This document shows positions 7,150 to 13,447 of a DNA stretch of 18,719 nucleotides, in pieces. The stretch covers positions 1 through 18,719 of the forward strand of contig CAYHBX010000014.1 in assembly GCA_964355005.1 (NCBI GenBank). Reading direction: 5' to 3'. The notes under the pieces were generated by a model. It was not told where the DNA came from. It made no database searches and saw only the letters and a program-made list of their open reading frames with translations. Position 1 is the first letter of the stretch; each line of letters begins with the position of its first letter. Made by a program: the position numbers and the translations under genes. The stretch is from JAUSKF01 sp964355005. Lineage in GTDB: Bacteria; Patescibacteriota; Minisyncoccia; UBA6257; WO2-44-18.

Positions 7150-7602
7150 CTAGCCGGAGAGTTTCTTTCTGACCGCCTCGCTGACCATGGAAGAGTCGGC
7201 TTTGCCGCGCAATTCTTTCATCACTTCTTTCATCACCGGGCCGATCTCCTTAGTTTCGAGCTTAGAAATGATGCCGCCGACGATCTTCTCCACTTCTTCG
7301 GCAGACATCTGTTCCGGCAAAAATTCTTGGATAAGCGCCAGCTCCCCTTTTTCTTTCTCGGCTAATTCGGGACGGTTCCCTTTCTGGAAAGCATCGGCGG
7401 CTTCTTTACGTTTTTTGGCTTCTCCCATAAATAACTGAAGGGTCTCCTCGTCGGTCAACGCGGACTCTTTGCCTTGCTGTTGTTTAGCGATCTCCTTGTT
7501 ATTGATAGCGGCGATCAACATGCGAAAAACACTGACCTTAGCGGCATCGCCGGCCTTCATTGATTCTTTCAACTTCGCGGAAATTTGTTCTTTTAAAGAC
7601 AT
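7150..7602 (-). CDS. yqeY: GatB/YqeY domain-containing protein
   Basis: A 150-residue helical protein of the YqeY family, related to the C-terminal tRNA-binding tail domain of GatB/GatE amidotransferase subunits. It begins MSLKEQISAKLKESMKAGD, the usual family start. It contains VFRMLIAAINNKEI, the EAKKRKEAADAF helix, EFLPEQMSAEEVEKIV, and the C-terminal GKADSSMVSEAVRKKL, all in the expected order and at full length. Its function as a free-standing protein is not well established; a role around tRNA or amidotransferases is inferred. I take the ATG at 7600-7602 rather than the in-frame TTG at 7606-7608. Its stop overlaps a possible GTG start of ybeY by 1 nt, so the two are translationally linked. 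Confidence 0.93.
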   Translation of the reverse strand: MSLKEQISAKLKESMKAGDAAKVSVFRMLIAAINNKEIAKQQQGKESALTDEETLQLFMGEAKKRKEAADAFQKGNRPELAEKEKGELALIQEFLPEQMSAEEVEKIVGGIISKLETKEIGPVMKEVMKELRGKADSSMVSEAVRKKLSG

Positions 7603-7608
7603 GCTCAA

Positions 7609-7694
7609 AGTTTATAAAGTCTATAAAGTTTGTAAAGTTATAAAGTTTTCTACTTTATGAACATTATGAACTTTTAGCCAGCGCTCCTCGCCGA
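7609..7694. repeat. AT-rich short-repeat spacer
   Basis: Between rpsU and yqeY the sequence repeats TATAAAGT/TGTAAAGT-like octamers several times (about 7609-7650). There is no T-tract hairpin. Similar degenerate arrays occur at 8457-8525 and 11740-11780. Confidence 0.6.
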
Positions 7695-7904
7695 CTAGAT
7701 TTTCCCGAGCTTTTTGGCTTTCTCGTATTCAACTTTCTTCTGAACGCGGTGCAAAGCCGAAAGCTTTCGCTTCAAACGATTCTGCGGGCGGTCGTGAAAA
7801 CGGCGCTTTTTTGCTTCGCGCAAAACACCGGTTTGCTGAACACGTTTAATAAAACGGAATATAAGCGAAGTCGGATTTTCCCCCTCTTTTTTTCGTACTT
7901 CCAT
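7695..7904 (-). CDS. rpsU: Small ribosomal subunit protein bS21
   Basis: A 69-residue, very basic protein of the 30S subunit. MEVRKKEGENPTSLIFRFIKRVQQTGVLREAKKRRFHDRP fits the bS21 pattern VrxxEpxxxalrrFkRxxqkxGvlxexrrRexxekP, followed by a Lys/Arg-rich helical tail. Length and composition are normal. Two starts are possible: ATG at 7911-7913 (MCGM) or ATG at 7902-7904 (MEV). I prefer 7904 because it matches the family and because the upstream ATG lies inside a motif that recurs in non-coding sequence nearby. The 5' region is framed by a 20-bp inverted repeat. It precedes yqeY and ybeY in the same direction. Confidence 0.9.
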   Translation of the reverse strand: MEVRKKEGENPTSLIFRFIKRVQQTGVLREAKKRRFHDRPQNRLKRKLSALHRVQKKVEYEKAKKLGKI

Positions 7905-7922
7905 CCCACACATAACAAAGAG
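7903..7922. repeat. Left arm of a 20-bp perfect inverted repeat
   Basis: ATCCCACACATAACAAAGAG is the exact reverse complement of 8041-8060. It overlaps the rpsU start region. Confidence 0.85.
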
Positions 7923-7929
7923 TTTACGC

Positions 7930-7957
7930 GTCCCTTACATAACTTAATTATGTGAGG
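7930..7957. repeat. Hairpin in the rpsU upstream region
   Basis: CCCTTACATAA pairs with TTATGTGAGGG around a short CTTAA-like loop (10 of 11 positions plus one G-T). It lies between the two arms of the 20-bp inverted repeat and shares their TTATGTG-(A/T)GGG core. There is no T-tract. Confidence 0.65.
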
Positions 7958-8040
7958 GGTAGATTCGCTCCTTGTTTTTAGATAATTGTTATTAGTTTAT
8001 AAATTTATGACTTACGACTCTCTATGAAATACCCACAACG

Positions 8041-8060
8041 CTCTTTGTTATGTGTGGGAT
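8041..8060. repeat. Right arm of the 20-bp perfect inverted repeat
   Basis: CTCTTTGTTATGTGTGGGAT is the exact reverse complement of 7903-7922 and lies about 30 nt beyond the stop of the HIT gene. Confidence 0.85.
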
Positions 8061-8090
8061 CCATAGTTCTCAATACTATCCAAAAATCGC

Positions 8091-8456
8091 TTACTTGTCC
8101 AGAGCAGGATGCGGCATCGCGTCCACGTCTTCTTTTCTGCTCCAGCCACCCAGTAAATGCAGGTGCAGATGATCAATGACCTGACCGCCTTCGCGGCCAA
8201 CATTAAAAACCAGCTTATAACCCTTTAGTCCGAGCCTGGCCGCCACCGCTTTAGCCGCGTAGATTACTTCTGAAATGATCTTATTATGATTTTCCTCCAG
8301 ATGCGCTATGGATTGGATATGTTCCTTTGGAATAACCAAATAATGCACCGAGGCGGAAGGGTGAATATCTTTGAATACCAAAACTTGCCCGTCTTCGTGA
8401 ATAATTTCTGCCGGAATCTCTTTTTTGGCAATTTTACAAAAAATACAGTCTTGCAT
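8091..8456 (-). CDS. HIT (histidine triad) family protein, HinT-like
   Basis: A 121-residue nucleotide hydrolase or transferase of the HIT superfamily. It begins MQDCIFCKIAKKEIPAEII, the usual HinT start with its CxxC pair, continues with VLVFKDIHPSASVHYLVIPKEHI, and ends with the catalytic triad HLHLHLLGGW (HxHxHxx). Members typically hydrolyse purine nucleoside phosphoramidates; the physiological substrate is not known. Length and residue order are normal. The ATG is at 8454-8456, with no SD. It lies downstream of hisS on the same strand, separated by 73 nt of AT-rich repeats, and may be part of the lepB-to-ftsZ block. Confidence 0.96.
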   Translation of the reverse strand: MQDCIFCKIAKKEIPAEIIHEDGQVLVFKDIHPSASVHYLVIPKEHIQSIAHLEENHNKIISEVIYAAKAVAARLGLKGYKLVFNVGREGGQVIDHLHLHLLGGWSRKEDVDAMPHPALDK

Positions 8457-8529
8457 CGAATTATGAATTAAGAATAACGAATCATGTATTTAAAAGCGTA
8501 ATTCATCATTCGTAATTCTTTATTCCGCG
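8457..8529. repeat. AT-rich GAATTA(C/T)-type repeats between HIT gene and hisS
   Basis: Variants of GAATTAC, GAATCATG and GAATTAAG occur repeatedly in both orientations, so imperfect stems can form (for example 8466-8487 against 8500-8519). No gene, SD or T-tract is seen. Confidence 0.6.
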
Positions 8530-9819
8530 CTAGCGTAGCTTACGCTTAAGTACATCCACGATCTTTTTCATCGGGACGGTTTCCTGCGCGCCACTCTTCA
8601 TATCCCGGATGATAATGGACTGCTCAAAAACTTCCTGCTGGCCAAGGATCAGGGACATTTCCGATCCTAGTTTATCGGCATTTTTTAGTTGGGCCTTCAA
8701 CGATTCCTTGCCGAGTGATTCGTGAACGTCAATATTGGCTTTCCGCAATTCTTCGATCAGGCCGATCGCCTTCACTTTCGCCAAATCGCCCATATGCACT
8801 AAAAATATCTTCGGCTTAGCTCTGCTGATCAGATTGATGTTGCGCCCCTTGATCACCTCCAATACCCGCTCCAATCCAATCGCCCCCCCAACCCCGGGAG
8901 ACTGCCGGCCACCCAAGGAATCAATCAGATAGTCATAACGGCCGCCACCGCCCAAAGCGAAATCAAACCCCTGGGTAGTGATCTCAAAAACCGTTTTGCT
9001 GTAGTAATCAAACCCCCGGACAAGAAACTGGTTCAGACTGTAGGGAATTTTGGTTTCCTCAAGAAATTCCAGCAATTTTTTGAAATGACGCTTGCAGTCG
9101 TAGCACATGCCATCCAAGATGCTTGGCGCTTCCGCTTTCAGTTCAATGCAGGAAGGAACTTTGCAGTCCAAAAGCCGCATCGGATTAGTTTTTAACCGAC
9201 GTTGGCAATCGCCGCAAAGCTTTTTCTCCTTAGTCCGGTAATAATCAGTCAGCTTTTTCCGGAAACCGGGACGGCAACGCTGGCACCCGGTACTATTGAT
9301 CTGCAATTCCAAATCCCGGATCTTTAGCGCTTCCAAAAAGCGCAGGCAGGCCAAAATTACCTGAATATCATAGACCGGCTCATTTTCGTTGCTGATGATC
9401 TCGAAACCGGCCTGATGGAATTGGCGTAATCTACCCGCTTGAGGCTGTTCGTAGCGAAACATCGGCCCCTCATAATAAAGTTTCAAGGGCTGGCCGAGAT
9501 GGCTTAGGCCATGCTCAATGTAAGCGCGGGCGATCGGCGCCGTGCCTTCAGGACGCAAAACCAATTCATCGCCACCCTTAGTTTTCAATTCAAACATCTG
9601 TTTTTCTACCACGTCCGAGGCCTCGCCTAACGGCCGCTTGAATAGTTCGGTCTTCTCTAGGATCGGAGTATCGATACGTAAAAAATTATAGTAGTCGGCG
9701 ATCTCTTTGCCGGCCTTGCGTATTTTATCCCAAAGCGGCTGATCGCCCGGAAGCAGATCGCGCATGCCCTTGGGGGCAGAGATCATTTGCGGTTTACTTT
9801 TTTTAATAATTTTCGCCAT
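8530..9819 (-). CDS. hisS: Histidyl-tRNA synthetase
   Basis: A class II aminoacyl-tRNA synthetase that charges tRNA-His. Its 429 residues show PKGMRDLLPGD at the start, motif 2 YEGPMFRYEQPQAGRLRQFHQ (about 117-137), the histidine-A signature LVRGFDYYSKTVFEI (about 265), GGGGRYDYL, and motif 3 GGAIGLERV (about 315). A C-terminal anticodon-binding domain follows. The insertion between motifs 2 and 3 carries CQRC, CGDC, CKVPSC and CYDC pairs, as in many bacterial HisRS. The ATG at 9817-9819 overlaps the end of lepB by 17 nt; a later M (MISAPKGMRD) is an alternative start. It is co-directional with lepB and probably translationally coupled to it. Confidence 0.97.
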   Translation of the reverse strand: MAKIIKKSKPQMISAPKGMRDLLPGDQPLWDKIRKAGKEIADYYNFLRIDTPILEKTELFKRPLGEASDVVEKQMFELKTKGGDELVLRPEGTAPIARAYIEHGLSHLGQPLKLYYEGPMFRYEQPQAGRLRQFHQAGFEIISNENEPVYDIQVILACLRFLEALKIRDLELQINSTGCQRCRPGFRKKLTDYYRTKEKKLCGDCQRRLKTNPMRLLDCKVPSCIELKAEAPSILDGMCYDCKRHFKKLLEFLEETKIPYSLNQFLVRGFDYYSKTVFEITTQGFDFALGGGGRYDYLIDSLGGRQSPGVGGAIGLERVLEVIKGRNINLISRAKPKIFLVHMGDLAKVKAIGLIEELRKANIDVHESLGKESLKAQLKNADKLGSEMSLILGQQEVFEQSIIIRDMKSGAQETVPMKKIVDVLKRKLR

Positions 9820-10327
9820 GTTTGATAATATCTAATTCATTCAACGGCAAGACTCGCAACCGCGCCAAGCCGATAATATGCTTTTTTTCTATCGGCCCCC
9901 AGCTGCGGGAATCAAAACTATTATAACGATTGTCCCCAACAACGAAATACTGACCGGTTTTCAGAACACCTTTGTACGCCCCGGAAGTTCCTCCTTCGCG
10001 ATAGACCGATTTACCCTCGCTGGAAACTTCAATTGTTCCATTATCTACTACTACCCGCTCTCCGGGCAAGCCCAGTATCCGTTTTATGAAAAAAGTTTTG
10101 GTGTCTTTGGGAAAACGAAAGACGATTACGTCTCCCCTTTCCGGTTCGCGGAAGCGGTAAGTGAGCTCGTCAATGATCAGATAATTTCCGTCCTGAAAAT
10201 TCGGCTCCATGCTGGCCCCACTGACCAAAAAAGGCTGGGCGATAAAAGTCCGGATAACAAAAACCGCCGCCAGCGATATCAGCACTACTTCTACGATCTC
10301 CCAAATGGATACAAGGAGCTTACGCAT
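9803..10327 (-). CDS. lepB: Signal peptidase I
   Basis: A membrane serine protease that removes signal peptides from exported proteins. Residues about 8-28 form the single N-terminal membrane anchor. The catalytic serine lies in VSGASMEPNFQDGN (about 36-49) and the catalytic lysine in FFIKRILGLPGERV (about 80-93). Box E, VVGDNRYNSFDSRSWG, is present near residue 130. At 174 residues it is a typical short Gram-positive/CPR form. I take the ATG at 10325-10327 as the start; an in-frame TTG is one codon upstream. No SD is seen. It is divergent from pth with only about 46 nt between. It would process the secreted proteins in this window; prepilins need a separate prepilin peptidase. Confidence 0.96.
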   Translation of the reverse strand: MRKLLVSIWEIVEVVLISLAAVFVIRTFIAQPFLVSGASMEPNFQDGNYLIIDELTYRFREPERGDVIVFRFPKDTKTFFIKRILGLPGERVVVDNGTIEVSSEGKSVYREGGTSGAYKGVLKTGQYFVVGDNRYNSFDSRSWGPIEKKHIIGLARLRVLPLNELDIIKHGENY

Positions 10328-10361
10328 CAAACTAATTGTCTTTAATTATCGTAGATTGTGA

Positions 10362-10367
10362 TAAAAT
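10362..10367 (+). promoter_or_regulatory. Candidate -10 box for pth, leaderless
   Basis: TAAAAT ends 6 nt before the ATG at 10374, so a transcript would begin about at the start codon. TTGTCT (10336-10341) is a possible -35 but the 20-bp spacing is long. Confidence 0.35.
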
Positions 10368-10373
10368 GAGCAA

Positions 10374-10865
10374 ATGGAATTAGATATCAGTAAAATTAAG
10401 TTAGTTATCGGGCTTGGCAATCCGGATAAACAATACGAGAACACCCACCACAACGTTGGTTTTTTGTTTGTAGACTTTTTAACAAAAAACCAACAAGCTC
10501 TAAACTCTAAACCCGAAATTCTAAAATCGGATGAGTACATGAATAACTCCGGAAAATTCGTGGCCAAGGAAACGAAAAAGGCGCACGCCAGCCCAGAGGA
10601 ATTATTGATCGCTCACGACGATAGCGACCTTGAAATTGGTAAATACAAGATTGATTTCGGACGTGGCGCCGCCGGCCATCACGGCATTGAGAGTATTCAA
10701 CAACACCTAAAAACGAACGATTTTTGGCGGTTGCGGATTGGTATAAGGCCGGCTAACGAAATTACCCGCCAGAAAGCCGAGGAATTCGTTTTGAAAAAAA
10801 TCAGCGCCGCCGATAAGGCAACGCTGAAAAAAGTTTTTGAGGAAATAGTTGAAAAATTGAAGTAA
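10374..10865 (+). CDS. pth: Peptidyl-tRNA hydrolase, internally shortened
   Basis: Releases stalled peptidyl-tRNA by hydrolysing the ester bond. Recognisable motifs are LVIGLGNPDKQYENTHHNVGF with the catalytic His, YMNNSG, the LLIAHDDSDLEIG segment with the catalytic Asp, and GAAGHHGIESIQ. The usual GHNG is GHHG here, so the Asn corresponding to E. coli N114 is replaced by His. The protein has 163 residues against about 190 usually. The shortfall lies between FVDFL and YMNNSG, where about 16 residues replace about 33; that segment is encoded by a 14-bp perfect inverted repeat and CTAAA-type repeats. It may still be functional, but this needs testing. The ATG at 10374 has no SD. The stop is followed by a terminator that serves the opposite strand. 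Confidence 0.9.
   Translation: MELDISKIKLVIGLGNPDKQYENTHHNVGFLFVDFLTKNQQALNSKPEILKSDEYMNNSGKFVAKETKKAHASPEELLIAHDDSDLEIGKYKIDFGRGAAGHHGIESIQQHLKTNDFWRLRIGIRPANEITRQKAEEFVLKKISAADKATLKKVFEEIVEKLK
10455..10494. repeat. 14-bp perfect inverted repeat inside pth
   Basis: GTTGGTTTTTTGTT (10455-10468) pairs with AACAAAAAACCAAC (10481-10494) around a 12-base loop. It lies where Pth is shortened relative to the family. Confidence 0.85.
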
Positions 10866-10888
10866 AAAAAAGCCGCCTAATCGGCGGC
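10864..10888 (-). terminator. Intrinsic terminator of the 97-residue orphan gene
   Basis: On the minus strand GCCGCC pairs with GGCGGC around a 5-base loop and is followed directly by eight T. The TAG stop of the orphan gene overlaps the loop and downstream arm. On the plus strand there is no T-tract, so it does not terminate pth. Confidence 0.85.
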
Positions 10889-11170
10889 GGGGCTGGACTT
10901 GCTGCAATGACGCTCAACAACCTCTTCGATGACGGGGTATTCCGACCGGCCGTAGCAACTCGGAACGGTGTAATGGTACAAATTCTTTTCCGAATTATAG
11001 GCTAAATCAATGATTGCGGCCCCTCGACTGGCGAGCTCTGTGTTGATCACGGTCTTGAGTGCCAACAACCTCTTTTGCAGGGCGGTCGGCTCCGCCATCT
11101 TCCCGACTCCTGAAGTGATATCAATGCAGGTGGTGCTGACAATCTTGTGGCATTTTACGGTAACCGACAT
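10877..11170 (-). CDS. Small hypothetical protein with own promoter and SD
   Basis: A 97-residue protein that I do not recognise. It begins MSVTVKCHKIVSTTC and has four cysteines in all (KCHK, TTCID, PSCYG, RHCSK). The centre is helical and charged (LQKRLLALKTVINTEL). No signal peptide or membrane segment is seen. The frame is open further upstream, but the ATG at 11168-11170 is chosen because a strong AAGGAGG SD lies about 6 nt upstream and because a well-formed promoter ends 29 nt before it. The stop codon falls in the terminator hairpin. It stands alone between pth and the hicBA pair. The Cys/His content could bind metal, but no known pattern is matched. Confidence 0.65.
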   Translation of the reverse strand: MSVTVKCHKIVSTTCIDITSGVGKMAEPTALQKRLLALKTVINTELASRGAAIIDLAYNSEKNLYHYTVPSCYGRSEYPVIEEVVERHCSKSSPAAD

Positions 11171-11199
11171 TCCGCTCCTCCTTAAATGAACAGACTGGT

Positions 11200-11228
11200 A
11201 TTGTACTACAACCAAAAAAATAAAGCAA
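11200..11228 (-). promoter_or_regulatory. Promoter of the 97-residue orphan gene
   Basis: On the minus strand TTGCTT (11223-11228), a 17-bp T-rich spacer and TACAAT (11200-11205) form a good sigma70-type promoter. The -10 ends 29 nt before the ATG at 11170. Confidence 0.65.
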
Positions 11229-11235
11229 GCCCACC

Positions 11236-11255
11236 TACTATTCCCGGGAATAGTA
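11236..11255. promoter_or_regulatory. 20-bp perfect palindrome
   Basis: TACTATTCCCGGGAATAGTA is its own reverse complement. It lies 8 nt downstream of hicA and 7 nt upstream of the -35 of the orphan gene. It could be an operator for a dimeric regulator, or an RNA hairpin ending hicA transcription with the T-rich tract beyond it. Confidence 0.7.
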
Positions 11256-11263
11256 CCTAGCGC

Positions 11264-11488
11264 TTATCTTTTCGAATAAAAATCGTCAAAATCTATCTTG
11301 GCCAATTTTAAAATTCCCCGAAGCGTACCTATAGCCAACTGCGGATGTATTGGAATGATGGTTGTGATCGCCACGCCGCCAACCTTCTTGCGCAATTTCA
11401 CATGGCTGCCTTTCTGCGAAACAACAAAAAATCCAAATTCTCGGCATAGAATTTTAACCACCCCCTTCCCGGAAAACGTTTTAGACAT
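11264..11488 (-). CDS. hicA: HicA-family mRNA interferase toxin
   Basis: A 74-residue protein of the HicA/YcfA family, ribosome-independent RNases that cleave mRNA when unneutralised. The family signature is GSHVKLRKK (catalytic His), then TTIIPIHPQLAIGTLRGILKLAKI. Length is normal. The ATG is at 11486-11488. It overlaps the upstream hicB by 8 nt, so toxin and antitoxin are translationally linked, with hicB first. Function is inferred from the family; activity here is untested. Confidence 0.9.
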   Translation of the reverse strand: MSKTFSGKGVVKILCREFGFFVVSQKGSHVKLRKKVGGVAITTIIPIHPQLAIGTLRGILKLAKIDFDDFYSKR

Positions 11489-11696
11489 TCACCTCGGCAG
11501 TTGTCACCAACGGTGCCTCCTTATGCAAATACTTCTTAGCTCTAGGCATATCTTCCAAATAAAGCTCCACCGCTTCTTTCAAATTCCTTTGAGCATCCTC
11601 AACATTTTTCCCCTGGCTAACCACCCCCAGCTCAATAGCGGTCGCGACGAACAACTTACCTTCTTTATTTATAACGCTAGTGTATTTGTAACTCAT
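11481..11696 (-). CDS. hicB: HicB-family antitoxin
   Basis: A 71-residue protein with the partial RNase H-like HicB fold: YTSVINKEGKLFVATAIELGVVSQGKNVEDAQRNLKEAVELYLE. It should bind and neutralise HicA. I choose the ATG at 11694-11696 (MSYKYTSV), where family similarity begins; the frame stays open upstream but that part looks untranslated. There is no obvious C-terminal DNA-binding helix-turn-helix or ribbon-helix-helix domain, so autoregulation by HicB alone is doubtful. No SD is seen. Confidence 0.88.
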   Translation of the reverse strand: MSYKYTSVINKEGKLFVATAIELGVVSQGKNVEDAQRNLKEAVELYLEDMPRAKKYLHKEAPLVTTAEVNV

Positions 11697-11739
11697 GTTT
11701 TTATTGTGCCAAATATTCACTTTATTGGCTAGCCCCGAA

Positions 11740-11780
11740 AACCTTATCAACCTATCAACTTACAAACTTATCAACTAGAA
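11740..11780. repeat. Short AT-rich direct repeats upstream of hicB
   Basis: Variants of CTTATCAAC, CCTATCAAC and CTTACAAAC occur about five times in a row. The style resembles the array at 7609-7650. No coding or promoter role is evident. Confidence 0.55.
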
Positions 11781-11786
11781 TTTCAG

Positions 11787-11915
11787 CTAGAAAACCCCGC
11801 ACCTTTGCTGTGAAGTATTTCTCGGCACAAGATCATACGAACTGCACCGCCTGCGGCTTTACTTGATTTAACGCGGCATTTACCTGGCAAAAGGTACGGG
11901 GTTAAGGTTTTCTAG
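11787..11915. other. Structured element with long terminal pairing, possible RNA
   Basis: CTAGAAAACC (11787-11796) pairs perfectly with GGTTTTCTAG (11906-11915). Inside this, CCG (11797-11799) pairs with CGG (11897-11899) and ACCTTTGC (11801-11808) with GCAAAAGGT (11887-11895, one bulged A). The enclosed 78 nt contain smaller possible stems such as CCGC/GCGG. No known RNA family signature was recognised. It may be a structured RNA, a miniature inverted-repeat element, or a large 3' structure of the pil operon. Confidence 0.5.
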
Positions 11916-11951
11916 ATAAATTTTGTTCGCCTTGTCCGCTCCAAAATTTAT
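11916..11951. repeat. 10-bp inverted repeat over the pilMN stop
   Basis: ATAAATTTTG (11916-11925) pairs perfectly with CAAAATTTAT (11942-11951) around a 16-nt loop. The stop codon of the PilMN gene lies in one arm. It could act as a 3' stability hairpin for the pil message. Confidence 0.7.
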
Positions 11952-13444
11952 AGAAAGCCCTTAATCTTAAACTGCAAAGTAAAGGAAACCGTGCCGTCGG
12001 AGTTGACTTTGATATTGGAGAGAGGCAAAACTACGTCCTGGAAATTAACTTCTTTGGCCATCAGATTTTTGAAATTAATGACCGTAGAATCATTACTCGC
12101 CTTAGCGATCATTAATGCCGATAAATTTTGATCAATATATAGTCGGTCAATTTTAACATTCTGGCCGGTAAGGGACCGGATGTTGGCAAGAATTTTATCG
12201 TATAACGGAGACCATGGCCGACTTAATTCCTGGGCGGCCAAAGCGCCGGAAACATCTCGGTTAAATTTCTGAACCTCTGACTGCAAAGCTTGAATCTCGC
12301 TTAACGATACCAAACCGCGGGATTCCAGATCGCTTTTGATCTGCGCCGAAGTCCGGATCAGAAAAACATCAGAAACGCCAAATACTATCGCCACGAACCC
12401 CAGAACAAATAAGGCGATATTGCGCCAGCCACTGATGAAATTCAGCGCCATCTGGCGATAATAGCCGACATCCACGCCCGTACCGGTTAATGTCAGTTCT
12501 TTGTCGCGTCCTCTCGGGATTCGCCCCCTTAAAGCCGCGCCAAGAGTTCCATACCAGATCGGGGTCAGCTGATTAAATTTCCCGACGGTCAAAATATCCG
12601 CGTCAATCCCAAAATCTTTCTTGATCGCTTGAGTAAGCGGGCGGCTCAAAGGATTTTGGATCATTGCTACGTTTTTAATAGCCCCGCCCCATTTGCTGGT
12701 ATAAAAATTAAGAACTTGCTTGGCTTGGTTCATCATAAATTCCAAAACACTACCCGCTTCAAGTTTCCGCCCGCCAATCTCATTTTGAATGGCCGCCCAG
12801 GAATGGAAATAGCTGAAATAGAGATGCCCGCTCTTAACAATAAGAATATCCGGCCCGTCAGCGGCTAAATGCATAACCAAATACGGAACATCCGCCCGGA
12901 GATCGGCGGAGTACTCTTTAATGAGCCGCATCAGCGACAAACCGGTAAACTCTACGGCGATCGCGTCAAAATTAGATTCTCTTAAAACAACAAGAAAATC
13001 ATCAACGTCCTTGTTGCTGATAAAAGCTCCCAATGCTTCCACCTGGCCTCCCTTGGCCTCACCGATCAGCTGATAATCAAAATAAGCCTGGCTCGGATCG
13101 ATCGGAGAGATCATTTTCAGATTCAACTGGGCGGTTTCCTTCAGATTTTTCTCCGCTACCTGCGGCATCGAGAAAAATTGAGTATAAACAACAGAAGCCG
13201 GCATTATCAGCACGGCATGAATTATCTTTTTCGGTTTGGCAATCTGCCGATGCAAAGAGCCGAGGGAAGCGATGAGTTTTTCCCGATCAGTAATTTTTCC
13301 GTCAACAATCACACCCGGCGGTAATTGCACGGAAGCCTGCTTGGGTTTTCCATCCTCCAGGATCAAATACCGCAAAGCCAAGTCGGACACTTCTAGCCCG
13401 CCGATGGAAGGAGCCGGATTTATGTAACGCAATAAACTCGCCAT
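11948..13444 (-). CDS. PilM-PilN fusion, type IV pilus alignment protein
   Basis: A 498-residue protein. Residues 1-320 look like PilM, the actin-like cytoplasmic component: SIGGLEVSDLALRYL at the start, VYTQFFSMPQVAEKNLKETAQLNLKMISPI, and a second lobe with GGRKLEAGSVLEFMMNQAKQVLNFY. A single membrane segment follows (about 342-363). Then come a coiled-coil stretch and a C-terminal periplasmic-type domain (KIDRLYIDQNLSALMIAKA) as in PilN. In other bacteria PilM and PilN are separate and bind through the PilN N-terminus. The actin-like phosphate motifs are degenerate: the usual DIG of the second phosphate loop reads MHLAADGPD. Start ATG 13442-13444, 3 nt after the preceding gene. Confidence 0.8.
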   Translation of the reverse strand: MASLLRYINPAPSIGGLEVSDLALRYLILEDGKPKQASVQLPPGVIVDGKITDREKLIASLGSLHRQIAKPKKIIHAVLIMPASVVYTQFFSMPQVAEKNLKETAQLNLKMISPIDPSQAYFDYQLIGEAKGGQVEALGAFISNKDVDDFLVVLRESNFDAIAVEFTGLSLMRLIKEYSADLRADVPYLVMHLAADGPDILIVKSGHLYFSYFHSWAAIQNEIGGRKLEAGSVLEFMMNQAKQVLNFYTSKWGGAIKNVAMIQNPLSRPLTQAIKKDFGIDADILTVGKFNQLTPIWYGTLGAALRGRIPRGRDKELTLTGTGVDVGYYRQMALNFISGWRNIALFVLGFVAIVFGVSDVFLIRTSAQIKSDLESRGLVSLSEIQALQSEVQKFNRDVSGALAAQELSRPWSPLYDKILANIRSLTGQNVKIDRLYIDQNLSALMIAKASNDSTVINFKNLMAKEVNFQDVVLPLSNIKVNSDGTVSFTLQFKIKGFL

Positions 13445-13447
13445 ATT

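Noticed and set aside
7609..7694. CRISPR-like array in the repeat spacers
   Set aside because: Repeats are 7-9 bp, degenerate and without regular spacers; no cas gene is present.
7967..7973. Minus-strand AAGGAG resembling an SD upstream of rpsU
   Set aside because: No start codon lies at a suitable distance; the next ATG is followed directly by a stop codon.
9878..10345. 155-residue plus-strand frame
   Set aside because: It is antisense to lepB, which has all catalytic motifs, and shows no family features.
11787..11915. Integron attC site or T-box leader
   Set aside because: The GTTRRRY/RYYYAAC core sites and the T-box specifier/antiterminator motif are not present, and no gene follows in the right orientation for a T-box.
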